The position numbers and the translations under genes are program-made. 64,000 nt of DNA from Arcobacter acticola. Its GTDB lineage: Bacteria; Campylobacterota; Campylobacteria; Campylobacterales; Arcobacteraceae. The notes beneath the pieces are model-generated. The model did not search any database and had not been told where the DNA came from. It worked only from the letters and a program-made list of their open reading frames with translations. The stretch's first letter is position 1. The number at the start of each line of letters is the position of its first letter. The stretch covers positions 434,001 to 498,000 of the forward strand of contig NZ_CP042652.1 of NCBI RefSeq assembly GCF_013177675.1. Reading direction: 5' to 3'. Below are positions 56,056-64,000 of the stretch, piece after piece.

Positions 56056-57942
56056 CTACAATCCTAATGTGATATATAAGTAGATAAATACACACGTCAT
56101 ACCAATAAGCATGAACGCCGCATAAAATCTAACATTTGCATTTTGTATCATGGCAACTCGTTTACCAATATTTACAAAACCTATAGATGAATTCATAATA
56201 AATGCATCAATAATTTTATCATCAACTACTTTATCAATAAAAGTTGATAATTTTTTACTTGATTTAACAAATAAGAAATCGTAAATTTCATCAATATAAA
56301 ATTTATTTCCGATTAATCCTGTTTCTAGTTCAGGTTTTGTTACATCAAACTTTGCATATTTTTTATATGCTGCCATAATTCCAGTTGCTGCAACTATGAT
56401 TGATAATGCCATTAACACATACTCAGTCGTATGGTCCATATGAATATGTTTTGAGTGTAGTTGAGCTAACCAAGTATCTACAAAATGATTTCCACCAAAT
56501 ATAGCTGGAAGATTTAAGAACCCAGCTCCAATAGCTCCAATTGCTAAAATTAAAAGTGGAATAGTAATTGTTTTTGAAGTATACACATACTCTTCATCGT
56601 GGTGATTTGGTGCCACAAAAACAATAAAATACATTCTAAACATATAAAATGCAGTTAAAAATGCTGTAAACATTGCTATTGCCCAAATTAAATATTGACC
56701 TTCTTGAAATGCCGCTGCTAAAATAGCATCTTTTGAAAAGAATCCAGAGAATGGAGGAATTCCTGAAATTGCAATAACACCAATTAAGAAAGTTGTAGCA
56801 ATTATTGGTAAACTAGCCCTATGTTGTGCGATCTTAAATATATTTTGCTCGTGGTGAAGTGCCATTATAACTCCACCTGCACCCATAAATAACATAGCTT
56901 TAAAGAAAGCATGTGTAAATACATGGAAAAGTCCAGTTGAATAAAAACCAAGTCCAACAGCAATAAACATATAACCTAATTGACTCATAGTTGAATATGC
57001 AAGAATCTTTTTAATATCTGTTTGACGAGTTGCAATAATAGCTGCAAATAGGGCTGAAATAGCACCAATATAGGCTATAAATAATCCAATTTCTTCAATT
57101 CCAATATATAAAAAGTGAAATCTTGCAACCATATAAACACCAGCTGTTACCATTGTAGCTGCATGAATTAAAGCTGAAATTGGAGTAGGTCCTGCCATTG
57201 CATCAGGAAGCCAAACATAAAGTGGAATTTGTGCTGATTTTCCCATCGCTCCTACAAATAATAAGAAGCCTGAAAGAATTAATAATTCATTGCTTGCATT
57301 TGCTAAGTTTGCTTCAATAGAAGCAAATGATAAATCAACTTCTCCTAAAGCAAAAAATAGTGTTACAACTCCTAGTAAAAAACCAAAATCTCCAACTCTA
57401 TTTACAATAAAAGCTTTATTTGCAGCTAATACATTTTCTTTGTTTCCATAGTAGAATTTAATTAAAAGGTATGAACAAACTCCAACACCTTCCCAACCTA
57501 TAAATAAAATTATTGGATTATCTGCTAAAACTAATATTAACATTGAAGCTAAGAATAGATTGAAATAAGCAAAAAACTTACCAAAACCATTATCACCTTT
57601 CATATATCCAATTGCATAAATATGAATTAACCAACCAACAAAAGTTACGAACATAGACATAAATATAGAAAGGTTATCTCCTAGAAATGCCATTTCGATA
57701 TTTAACTTATCAACATTTAACCAAGTAAAAAGATGTTGTTTAAAGATAATATTTTCATCATTCATTCTTAAAAATAAGTAAAGAGTTATTAAAAATGAAA
57801 TAAATGGAGTTATTGTTCCAATTAAAGAGAAATAAATATCAGATACTTTTTCCTTTTTGATATGGTAAAAATATAATAAACCATTCATAATAGCACCTAA
57901 TAAAGGAGCTAAAACAATCCATACTAATAGTGATGTATCCAT
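56056..57942 (-). CDS. nuoL: NADH-quinone oxidoreductase subunit L
   Basis: 628 residues, with the long C-terminal lateral helix region expected of NuoL. GWEGVGVCSYLLIKFYYGNKENVLAANKAF (about 149-178) and GKSAQIPLYVWLPDAMAGPTPISALIHAATMV (about 233-264) are hallmark segments. The start shares a base with the nuoK stop (TAATG). Confidence 0.96.
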   Translation of the reverse strand: MDTSLLVWIVLAPLLGAIMNGLLYFYHIKKEKVSDIYFSLIGTITPFISFLITLYLFLRMNDENIIFKQHLFTWLNVDKLNIEMAFLGDNLSIFMSMFVTFVGWLIHIYAIGYMKGDNGFGKFFAYFNLFLASMLILVLADNPIILFIGWEGVGVCSYLLIKFYYGNKENVLAANKAFIVNRVGDFGFLLGVVTLFFALGEVDLSFASIEANLANASNELLILSGFLLFVGAMGKSAQIPLYVWLPDAMAGPTPISALIHAATMVTAGVYMVARFHFLYIGIEEIGLFIAYIGAISALFAAIIATRQTDIKKILAYSTMSQLGYMFIAVGLGFYSTGLFHVFTHAFFKAMLFMGAGGVIMALHHEQNIFKIAQHRASLPIIATTFLIGVIAISGIPPFSGFFSKDAILAAAFQEGQYLIWAIAMFTAFLTAFYMFRMYFIVFVAPNHHDEEYVYTSKTITIPLLILAIGAIGAGFLNLPAIFGGNHFVDTWLAQLHSKHIHMDHTTEYVLMALSIIVAATGIMAAYKKYAKFDVTKPELETGLIGNKFYIDEIYDFLFVKSSKKLSTFIDKVVDDKIIDAFIMNSSIGFVNIGKRVAMIQNANVRFYAAFMLIGMTCVFIYLYITLGL

Positions 57943-58253
57943 TATTTTTCTCCTTGTCTAAGTGTGTTGAAAATATCTGTATCTAAAGATTTTCTTGATC
58001 TGTATAATAAAATTATAACTGATAAGAAAATCGCAGCTTCCGCAGCAGCAATTGATATAACCATAATTGTAATAACTTGAGGATCCATATTAAAATGATA
58101 TCTAGCAAATGTTACTAAAAATAGATTTATTCCATTTAACATCATTTCTATTGACATATAAATAACAAAGATATTTCTTCTTGCAATTACTCCAATGGCA
58201 CCAATTGAAAATAACATCATTGATACAAAAGCATAAGCTGTTAATGAAATCAT
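57942..58253 (-). CDS. nuoK: NADH-quinone oxidoreductase subunit K
   Basis: 103 residues, three helices. Carries the conserved Glu residues of SIEMMLNGINL (about 34-44) and AAEAAIFLSVIILLYR (about 69-84). Overlaps nuoJ by four bases (ATGA). Confidence 0.95.
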   Translation of the reverse strand: MISLTAYAFVSMMLFSIGAIGVIARRNIFVIYMSIEMMLNGINLFLVTFARYHFNMDPQVITIMVISIAAAEAAIFLSVIILLYRSRKSLDTDIFNTLRQGEK

Positions 58254-58777
58254 AATTGCTCTCCTTTGTTATTGATTTTAGACTTTCTTTTTTTAGCAAG
58301 AACAACAGAACCAATAAGTGCTATTAAAAGTAAAATAGAGATTAACTCAAAAGCAATAATCCAATTATTATAAAGCTCAAGTCCAATAGGTTTTATATCA
58401 CCAAAATCAGTATTAGAAATAGTTAAATCTTTTGCAGGAAGTTTTGATACAGCTTTTAAAATTAAAATATTTAAAGGTATCATAATAACTGCACCAACAG
58501 CAATCAACTTAAATTTATTAGGCTCTTTTGGTAAATCTTCTTCTTTTATATTTAAAAACATTAAAATAAAAAGAATCAAAGTCATAATAGCACCTGCGTA
58601 AACTATGATTTGAACAAGGAATAAAAATGTTGCATTTAAAAGTGCAAACATACCAGCAACACTTAGCATAGAAATTAAAACACCAAGAGCGCTATACATT
58701 GGATTTGCATACACAATCATGGCAATAGCTCCGCTTATTGCTAAAAATGCTAATGCAATAAAAATTAAATCAGCCAT
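58250..58777 (-). CDS. nuoJ: NADH-quinone oxidoreductase subunit J
   Basis: 175 residues, five helices. NPMYSALGVLISMLSVAGMFALLNATFL (about 25-52) followed by QIIVYAGAIMTLILFILMFLN are standard for NuoJ, including the pi-bulge Tyr/Gly segment. Overlaps nuoI by eight bases. Confidence 0.94.
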   Translation of the reverse strand: MADLIFIALAFLAISGAIAMIVYANPMYSALGVLISMLSVAGMFALLNATFLFLVQIIVYAGAIMTLILFILMFLNIKEEDLPKEPNKFKLIAVGAVIMIPLNILILKAVSKLPAKDLTISNTDFGDIKPIGLELYNNWIIAFELISILLLIALIGSVVLAKKRKSKINNKGEQL

Positions 58778-59276
58778 TGTCTAAATCCTTTGATCTTTCA
58801 TTTGCCATTAAAGCTTTTTTATCTAATACAAAATCTTCTCTTTTACTAGATGTAAATGAAAAAATTCCAGTATCCATTCTAATTGCATCACAAGGACATG
58901 CTTCAACACAATATCCACAGAATACACATTCTAATAGATCTATTTTAAACTCTTTTGGTCTTTTTTCATCAACACCATCAAATCTTTCTTCTGCTTCAAT
59001 AAAAATACAATCAGCAGGGCAAGCAGTTGCACACATAAAACAAGCAACACATTTTTCTGTATTGTCTTCATGTTTTGTAAGTCTATGAACACCTCTATAT
59101 CTTTCATTCAAATCATCTGGTTGAACTTCTGGATATTGCATTGTCTTTAGATTATTTACATCTTTTAAATTCTTCATAAAGTGTTTAAAAGTTGTTTTCA
59201 TTCCCCCTGCAATTGCAGGAAGATATAATTTGTCTTTGAATGATTTACCGTGTCTTGGTACTACTTTTATTCCCAT
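58770..59276 (-). CDS. nuoI: NADH-quinone oxidoreductase subunit I (8Fe ferredoxin-like)
   Basis: 168 residues. Two [4Fe-4S] clusters: CVACFMCATACPADC (about 76-90) and CVFCGYCVEACPCDA (about 115-129). These are clusters N6a and N6b, which pass electrons towards the quinone site. Short N-terminal amphipathic region. One base after nuoH. Confidence 0.96.
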   Translation of the reverse strand: MGIKVVPRHGKSFKDKLYLPAIAGGMKTTFKHFMKNLKDVNNLKTMQYPEVQPDDLNERYRGVHRLTKHEDNTEKCVACFMCATACPADCIFIEAEERFDGVDEKRPKEFKIDLLECVFCGYCVEACPCDAIRMDTGIFSFTSSKREDFVLDKKALMANERSKDLDNG

Positions 59277-59277
59277 G

Positions 59278-60561
59278 TTAATTATTCCCCACTACTATAA
59301 CAATCGCTGTTACTACGATATTTAAAAGAGCTAATGGAATAAGCACTTTCCAACCTAACATTTGTAATTGATCATATCTAAATCTTAAAACAGTCCATCT
59401 AATCCAGATAAAAACAAATGCCATCATAAAGAATTTAATTAAAAAAGTTCCAACTTGTATTACTGTTGTTACAATATTAATTCCGTTTGTTCCAAGTCCT
59501 GTTATTAAAAATAGAACTAAAATAGCCATTATAAATAGACTTAAACCCCAAAATGCAAAAGTTAATATTTTTGTTTCTTTAGCTCTTGAAGTATCGTCAT
59601 TTTTTGATCTATTATTTTTTTTCATCCAAGTTGTAAGAATATAAGCTTTGATAGGAAGAATAACGATAATCGCCATAATTACATAAGTAATATTACTTTG
59701 AATTGCGCTTGTATCTAACCAAGGAATTTGATATCCACCAAAAAATAGTGTTACAATAATCGCACTTGATGCACTCATCGCTGCATATTCACCAACTTGG
59801 AAAAGTCCAAATTTCATAGCTGAGTATTCTGTATGATAACCAGCAACTAACTCTGATTCACCTTCTGCTAAATCAAATGGAGCTCTGTTTGTTTCAGCAA
59901 AAGCACAAACAATAAAGATAATAGCAGCAAGTGGTTGTATAAATATCCCCCACATTGGAATTACACCAAGGTAAGTTCCTGCTTGTGCATTTACCATATC
60001 TGTTAAGTGAATTGAACCATAAGATAAAATCATAGAAATAATTGCTAATCCCATTGCAGCTTCGTATGAGATAACTTGAGCTGATGCTCTAATTGAACCT
60101 AGAAGTCCATATTTACTTCCTGAAGAATAACCACCAAGAATAATTCCATAAACAGATAATCCTGCAAATGCGATAAACCACATGATTCCAAGTTCACTTG
60201 GAATCGCTTGCATAATATTTTCTTTTCCATCTATTACTAAAACATCTGCAAATGGGATAACTGCAAAAGTTAAAAATGAACAAAAAAATACGATTATTGG
60301 GGCTATTGTAAAGAAAAATTTGTATTTAATATGAGAAGGAGTGAAGTCTTCCTTAAATACAAGTTTTAGCATATCTGCAAAACTTTGAATTAATCCACCT
60401 AATCTAAATGGCCCAATATTACATCTATTTGGTCCAGTTCTATCTTGCATAAATCCAGATACTCTTCTTTCCCACCAAACAAAAACAGGTGTCATACCTA
60501 CAGCTAGGATAATTGCAAGAAAAATATTTATTACAATGATAATTATTGATTCAATACTCAT
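59278..60561 (-). CDS. nuoH: NADH-quinone oxidoreductase subunit H
   Basis: 427 residues, about nine helices, part of the quinone chamber. MQDRTGPNRCNIGPFRLGGLIQSFADMLKL (about 37-66) and AFAETNRAPFDLAEGESELVAGYHTEYS (about 220-247) are the classic signatures. It is about 100 residues longer than E. coli NuoH, mostly a polar Lys/Asn-rich loop near 315-330 and extended C-terminal helices. ATGA overlap with nuoG. Confidence 0.94.
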   Translation of the reverse strand: MSIESIIIIVINIFLAIILAVGMTPVFVWWERRVSGFMQDRTGPNRCNIGPFRLGGLIQSFADMLKLVFKEDFTPSHIKYKFFFTIAPIIVFFCSFLTFAVIPFADVLVIDGKENIMQAIPSELGIMWFIAFAGLSVYGIILGGYSSGSKYGLLGSIRASAQVISYEAAMGLAIISMILSYGSIHLTDMVNAQAGTYLGVIPMWGIFIQPLAAIIFIVCAFAETNRAPFDLAEGESELVAGYHTEYSAMKFGLFQVGEYAAMSASSAIIVTLFFGGYQIPWLDTSAIQSNITYVIMAIIVILPIKAYILTTWMKKNNRSKNDDTSRAKETKILTFAFWGLSLFIMAILVLFLITGLGTNGINIVTTVIQVGTFLIKFFMMAFVFIWIRWTVLRFRYDQLQMLGWKVLIPLALLNIVVTAIVIVVGNN

Positions 60562-61994
60562 ACAGTTCCTTTTTCAATCATTGATTTTAGATCTTCAATT
60601 ACAGTGGTAATAGATTGCATAGGATTATTTTTATTCATTTTTGAAATAACTTTTTGCTTAATTCCATTTATATTTATATAAGTTCCTGATTTTTCATAAA
60701 AAGAAGCAACTGGAATTGCTACATTTGAATATCCAATTGTCATACAATGATGAGAAAATAGAGATATTACTTTTTTGTTTTCTAGCAAGTTCGCATTATT
60801 TTCAAAATAGCTATTTTCAACTATTATTACCAATGACGCTTTATTTAATTTTTCATCAAAATACTCTTTTGACTCATCAATTTGCAGTTCTTTAAAAGCT
60901 GCTCTATTTGCAGTTCTATCATTTGTTCTTAAATAATCATCAGCAAAGCTTTCATCAAAAGTATTTGGAGAATATCCTGATACATCAACATTTAATTTTG
61001 ATGCTAAATTTTTTACATTTTGCATTTCTTCTATTGAAAGATTTGCACTTAATACGAATAAGATATTTTTGTTTGTTGTTAGTTCTTTAAACATATTAGT
61101 AATAGTATTATCCACATTAGTTTCATTTTTATTTACTAATGGTGTTTCAAATCTATTATTAGCTTCATTTGTATAAGAAAGTCTTCCTTCATCACAAATG
61201 AAATGTCCATTAACATTTTTATTTACTTTTGGTCTAAATCTGAAAATTTGGTCATCTTTATATTTTTCTTTTCTATGATCAACATAAATACTACATCCTT
61301 TTGAACAACCATTACAAATGGCATCAAAAGTTTCTAAAAACCAAACTCTTTGTTTAAATCTAAAATCTTTATTTGTTAATGCTCCAACTGGACAAATATC
61401 AATAACATTCATAGCATAAGGATTATCAAGTGGCTTTCCAGGGAAAGTTCCAATAACTGAGTGATCAGCTCTACTGATTACTCCTAGTTCATTTGTTTTT
61501 GTTATTTGTGAACAAAATCTTACGCATCTAGTACAAAGTACACATCTTTCTTGATCAAGCATTACATTAGAGCCTAAATCAACTCTTTTTCTTGCATGAT
61601 TTTTTGCATTTACATTTACTCTTGAATCATAAAAACCTGATTCCATATAGTAGTCTTGAAGTTTACACTCTCCTGCTTGATCACAAGTAGGGCAATCTAT
61701 TGGATGATTTATAAGTTCAAGTTCAAGAATATCACGTCTTACTTTTTCAATATTCTCACCTTGAGTTCTTACAATCATTCCAGCTTTTACAGGTGTGTCA
61801 CATGCAATTTGAGGTCTTTTTTGACCTTCAATTTCAACCATACACATTCTACAGTTTCCATCTTTTCCTAGGGCTTGATGATAACAAAAATGAGGAATAT
61901 GAATATTTTCATCCAATAATTTATCAATTAGCAAGCTGCCTTTTGCAGCTTGCATTTGTGCTCCATTGATTGTAATATCTACAATTTCACTCAT
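60558..61994 (-). CDS. nuoG: NADH-quinone oxidoreductase subunit G, short form
   Basis: 478 residues, much shorter than the roughly 800-900 residues of many NuoG proteins; the molybdopterin-like C-terminal domain is reduced. N-terminal clusters are intact: [2Fe-2S] FCYHQALGKDGNCRMCMVEI (about 36-55, with CDTP further on), His/Cys cluster region CPTCDQAGECKLQDYYM (about 98-114), [4Fe-4S] CVLCTRCVRFC (about 150-160) and another set CNGCSKGC (about 226-233). Last 200 residues are Asn/Lys-rich. The gltA gene stands upstream, so it starts 32 bases after a citrate synthase. Confidence 0.92.
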   Translation of the reverse strand: MSEIVDITINGAQMQAAKGSLLIDKLLDENIHIPHFCYHQALGKDGNCRMCMVEIEGQKRPQIACDTPVKAGMIVRTQGENIEKVRRDILELELINHPIDCPTCDQAGECKLQDYYMESGFYDSRVNVNAKNHARKRVDLGSNVMLDQERCVLCTRCVRFCSQITKTNELGVISRADHSVIGTFPGKPLDNPYAMNVIDICPVGALTNKDFRFKQRVWFLETFDAICNGCSKGCSIYVDHRKEKYKDDQIFRFRPKVNKNVNGHFICDEGRLSYTNEANNRFETPLVNKNETNVDNTITNMFKELTTNKNILFVLSANLSIEEMQNVKNLASKLNVDVSGYSPNTFDESFADDYLRTNDRTANRAAFKELQIDESKEYFDEKLNKASLVIIVENSYFENNANLLENKKVISLFSHHCMTIGYSNVAIPVASFYEKSGTYININGIKQKVISKMNKNNPMQSITTVIEDLKSMIEKGTV

Positions 61995-62026
61995 ATATCA
62001 TTCCTTGCCTTAAGTTTTATTTTTTC

Positions 62027-63313
62027 TTAGTTTCCTGTGTATAATTGTCTTGGTCTTGCAATTTTATGTTTTGGATCTTGTTTTAATTCAGACCATTGTG
62101 CTAACCATCCTGGAGTTCTACCAATAACAAAGATTGGTGTAAACATTGCAGTTGGGATTCTAAGTGCAGTTAAGATAACTCCTGAATAGAAGTCGATATT
62201 TGGATATAGTCCTCTTTCAATAAAGTACTCGTCACTTAAAGCAGCTTTTTCAACAGCAGCAGCAATATCAAGTAATTTAGAATCAAGTTTTAACTCTTCT
62301 CTTAATTTATCTTGTAATCCTTTTAAAGTTTCAGCTCTTGGATCTCTGTTTTTATAAACTCTATGTCCGAATCCCATTAATCTGAATGGGTCATTTCTAT
62401 CTTTTGCTTTAGCAATATAAGTTGGTACATTTTTAACATCACCAATTAATCTTAATTGATCCATTACTTTTTCATTTGCACCACCATGCGCAGATCCCCA
62501 TAATGCAGAAATACCAGAAGCAATAGCAACATAAGGGTGAGCTTCAGTTGAACCTACGTTTCTTACAGTTGTTGTAGATGCATTTTGCTCATGATCTGCA
62601 TGTAAAGTTAAAATTGCATCAAGTGCATCAATTTCAACTTGTTTGATTTCGTCATTTACACCATCACCTAAATATTTCATTTTTCCACCTGGATATGCTC
62701 TTAACATATATAAGAAGTTTTCTGTGAAGTATTTATTTACATCTGGGTAAATTAGTGGAGTACCAATAGAATTTCTATAAGCCATCGCAGCAATAACAGG
62801 CATTTTAGCTAAAATTCTTCTTCTCATCATTTTAAATTCTTCTTCATCTTCTAAATGTAAGTGATCTTTGTAAAATGCTGATAAAGCCATAGTAGCAGCT
62901 CCCATTGTTGCCATTGGGTGAGCACCATCTGGTAATGCATCAAATAATCTAATAATTCCTTCATTTAAGAAAGATCTATGTCTAATTTCTAAATCAAAGT
63001 TTTTTGAAGCTTCAGGAGTTGGAAGTTTCCCTCTCATTAATAAATAAGAAACATCTAAGAAAGAGTGTTTACCAGCAAGATCTGCAATATCATAACCTCT
63101 ATATCTTAACTCTGAGTTTTCCCCATCAATAAATGTGATTTTAGATTCACAAGATGCAGTTGAAGTATAACCTGGGTCGTAAGTAAACATTCCAGAATCT
63201 TTGTAAAATGTAGAAATATCTACAACGCTAGGTCCTCTTGTTCCATCAATAATATTATATTCGAATGATTTGCCATTTCTGTTGTCAGTTAATGTCATTG
63301 TGCTTTTTGCCAT
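62027..63313 (-). CDS. gltA: Citrate synthase
   Basis: TCA-cycle entry enzyme. 428 residues, the type II hexameric length. GVHG-like GSAHGGANEKVMDQL (about 274-288), HADHEQNASTTTVRNVGS (about 232-249) with the active-site His, and FGHRVYKNRDPRA (about 317-329) with the second His and the Asp region. Distinct from prpC. It is embedded between nuoF and nuoG on the same strand with short gaps (34 and 32 bases), so it is probably co-transcribed with complex I genes. Confidence 0.96.
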   Translation of the reverse strand: MAKSTMTLTDNRNGKSFEYNIIDGTRGPSVVDISTFYKDSGMFTYDPGYTSTASCESKITFIDGENSELRYRGYDIADLAGKHSFLDVSYLLMRGKLPTPEASKNFDLEIRHRSFLNEGIIRLFDALPDGAHPMATMGAATMALSAFYKDHLHLEDEEEFKMMRRRILAKMPVIAAMAYRNSIGTPLIYPDVNKYFTENFLYMLRAYPGGKMKYLGDGVNDEIKQVEIDALDAILTLHADHEQNASTTTVRNVGSTEAHPYVAIASGISALWGSAHGGANEKVMDQLRLIGDVKNVPTYIAKAKDRNDPFRLMGFGHRVYKNRDPRAETLKGLQDKLREELKLDSKLLDIAAAVEKAALSDEYFIERGLYPNIDFYSGVILTALRIPTAMFTPIFVIGRTPGWLAQWSELKQDPKHKIARPRQLYTGN

Positions 63314-63347
63314 AAATTTCTCCTGTTTATTAAATTAAATTTTAGTT

Positions 63348-64000
63348 TTAGTTTTTAAAATATATATTAAATTCTTGTGGGAATTTTCTTACAATACTTT
63401 CAATAATATCTTTTACCGCTGGAGCAAATACACAGATTGTTTTACCATTCATTGTACTGCACACATCAAGTATTGTATTTAAATCTTCACTTGAACCATC
63501 ACCATTTAAGATTTTTCCTAAAATCTTATCAATCCATCCTGTACCCTCTCTACAAGGTGTACATTGTCCACATGACTCGTGGTGATAAAATTCAATTAGA
63601 TTTTTAGCTACATCAACCATAGATGTATCTTCATCAATAACTATCATCCCTCCTGTACCTAAAGTTGAACCAATATCCCACATAGATTCATAATCTAATA
63701 CTGCCTTTTCCACTTCATCTGCAGTTAAGATAGGGCAAGATGAACCTCCTGGAATGATTGCTTTTAATTTTTTTCCTTCAATCATTCCACCACCTAGAAC
63801 GTTTAGAAAATCAATCATTTTGTTTCCATATGCCATTTCATAAACACCTGGGTTTTTCACAGGCCCTGAAATTGCAAATAGCATTGTTCCAGGTGATTTA
63901 GGAGTTCCATATTTTGTATACCCCTCAGCTCCATTTTCTACAATATTTGGCACACTTGCTATTGTTTCAACATTATTTACAGTTGCTGGATTATCAAAGA
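63348..64000 (-). CDS. nuoF: NADH-quinone oxidoreductase subunit F, C-terminal part
   Basis: The reading frame runs off the right edge; the last 216 residues are visible. The sequence opens FDNPATVNNVETIASVP, the NuoF flavin/NADH domain linker, so the GTG at 63953 is internal, not a start. GGSSCPILT (about 85-93 of the visible part) and the N3 cluster motif CGQCTPCREGTGW are present with a later Cys in MNGKTICVFAPA. It feeds NADH electrons into the chain. The first half of the gene and nuoE are outside the window. Confidence 0.93.
   Translation of the reverse strand, partial: FDNPATVNNVETIASVPNIVENGAEGYTKYGTPKSPGTMLFAISGPVKNPGVYEMAYGNKMIDFLNVLGGGMIEGKKLKAIIPGGSSCPILTADEVEKAVLDYESMWDIGSTLGTGGMIVIDEDTSMVDVAKNLIEFYHHESCGQCTPCREGTGWIDKILGKILNGDGSSEDLNTILDVCSTMNGKTICVFAPAVKDIIESIVRKFPQEFNIYFKN

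Noticed and set aside
63951-63953. Start codon of nuoF at GTG 63953
   Set aside because: The same frame continues upstream to the window edge with typical NuoF residues (NPATVNNVETIASV), so the gene is truncated by the window and the GTG is internal.

Overview
The window is AT-rich and compactly coded. Its gene content points to Campylobacterota, most likely an Arcobacter-type genome. The evidence is the order frdC-frdA-frdB followed by a pair of dynamin-like GTPases (the order known from Campylobacter jejuni), the yceD-rpmF-plsX-fabH block, NADP-type gdhA, LapG-type protease, AzlCD, and many short overlapping TAATG/ATGA gene junctions. No rRNA, tRNA or CRISPR array was seen. Assignment is by recognition of protein motifs; no database search was run.

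Layout. 1-5.4 kb: 5'-end fragment of a fatty-acid cis/trans isomerase, divergent from pyrB-pabB-pabC (pyrimidine and p-aminobenzoate synthesis), then a LapG-like protease, an SspB-like small protein and the azlCD exporter. 5.4-8.9 kb (minus): fabH, plsX, rpmF, yceD, ndk, ferredoxin. 9.1-15.5 kb (plus): peroxiredoxin, rho, metNIQ methionine importer, a decayed gene remnant and gdhA. 15.6-21.5 kb (plus): murI-dnaX, a DsbA/C-like thiol oxidoreductase, hemC, an isochorismatase-family hydrolase and a small periplasmic thioredoxin-fold protein. 21.5-28.7 kb: methylcitrate-cycle operon prpB-prpC-acnD-prpF (minus), with a divergent regulator of unusual type and a spaced repeat in the shared intergenic region. 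28.8-31.1 kb: thyA, folA and a 2-hydroxyacid dehydrogenase.

31.1-43 kb is the accessory-looking part: a MotA/MotB-like (ZorAB-like) stator pair with a 40-residue third gene, an L,D-transpeptidase, an EF-hand protein, a 250-bp non-coding element built of inverted repeats, a HARE-HTH plus PD-(D/E)XK-like protein (HrgA-like), recQ, small secreted and membrane proteins with FNR-like boxes nearby, an HPP protein, a glycosyltransferase, a YgjP-like metallopeptidase and a PhnA-like protein.

43-49.2 kb holds two dynamin-like GTPase genes. The second is broken by an IS1634-type insertion sequence of about 1.76 kb, bounded by 14-bp terminal inverted repeats and by an exact target duplication of about 90 bp. 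The reading frame joins perfectly if the element and one duplicate are removed, so the insertion looks recent. 49.3-64 kb: frdBAC (fumarate reductase/succinate dehydrogenase) and the respiratory complex I genes nuoF(partial)-[gltA]-nuoGHIJKLMN, with citrate synthase embedded between nuoF and nuoG.

Together the genes describe a respiratory organism with a TCA cycle, fumarate/succinate electron transfer, propionate oxidation through 2-methylcitrate and de novo thymidylate and folate metabolism.
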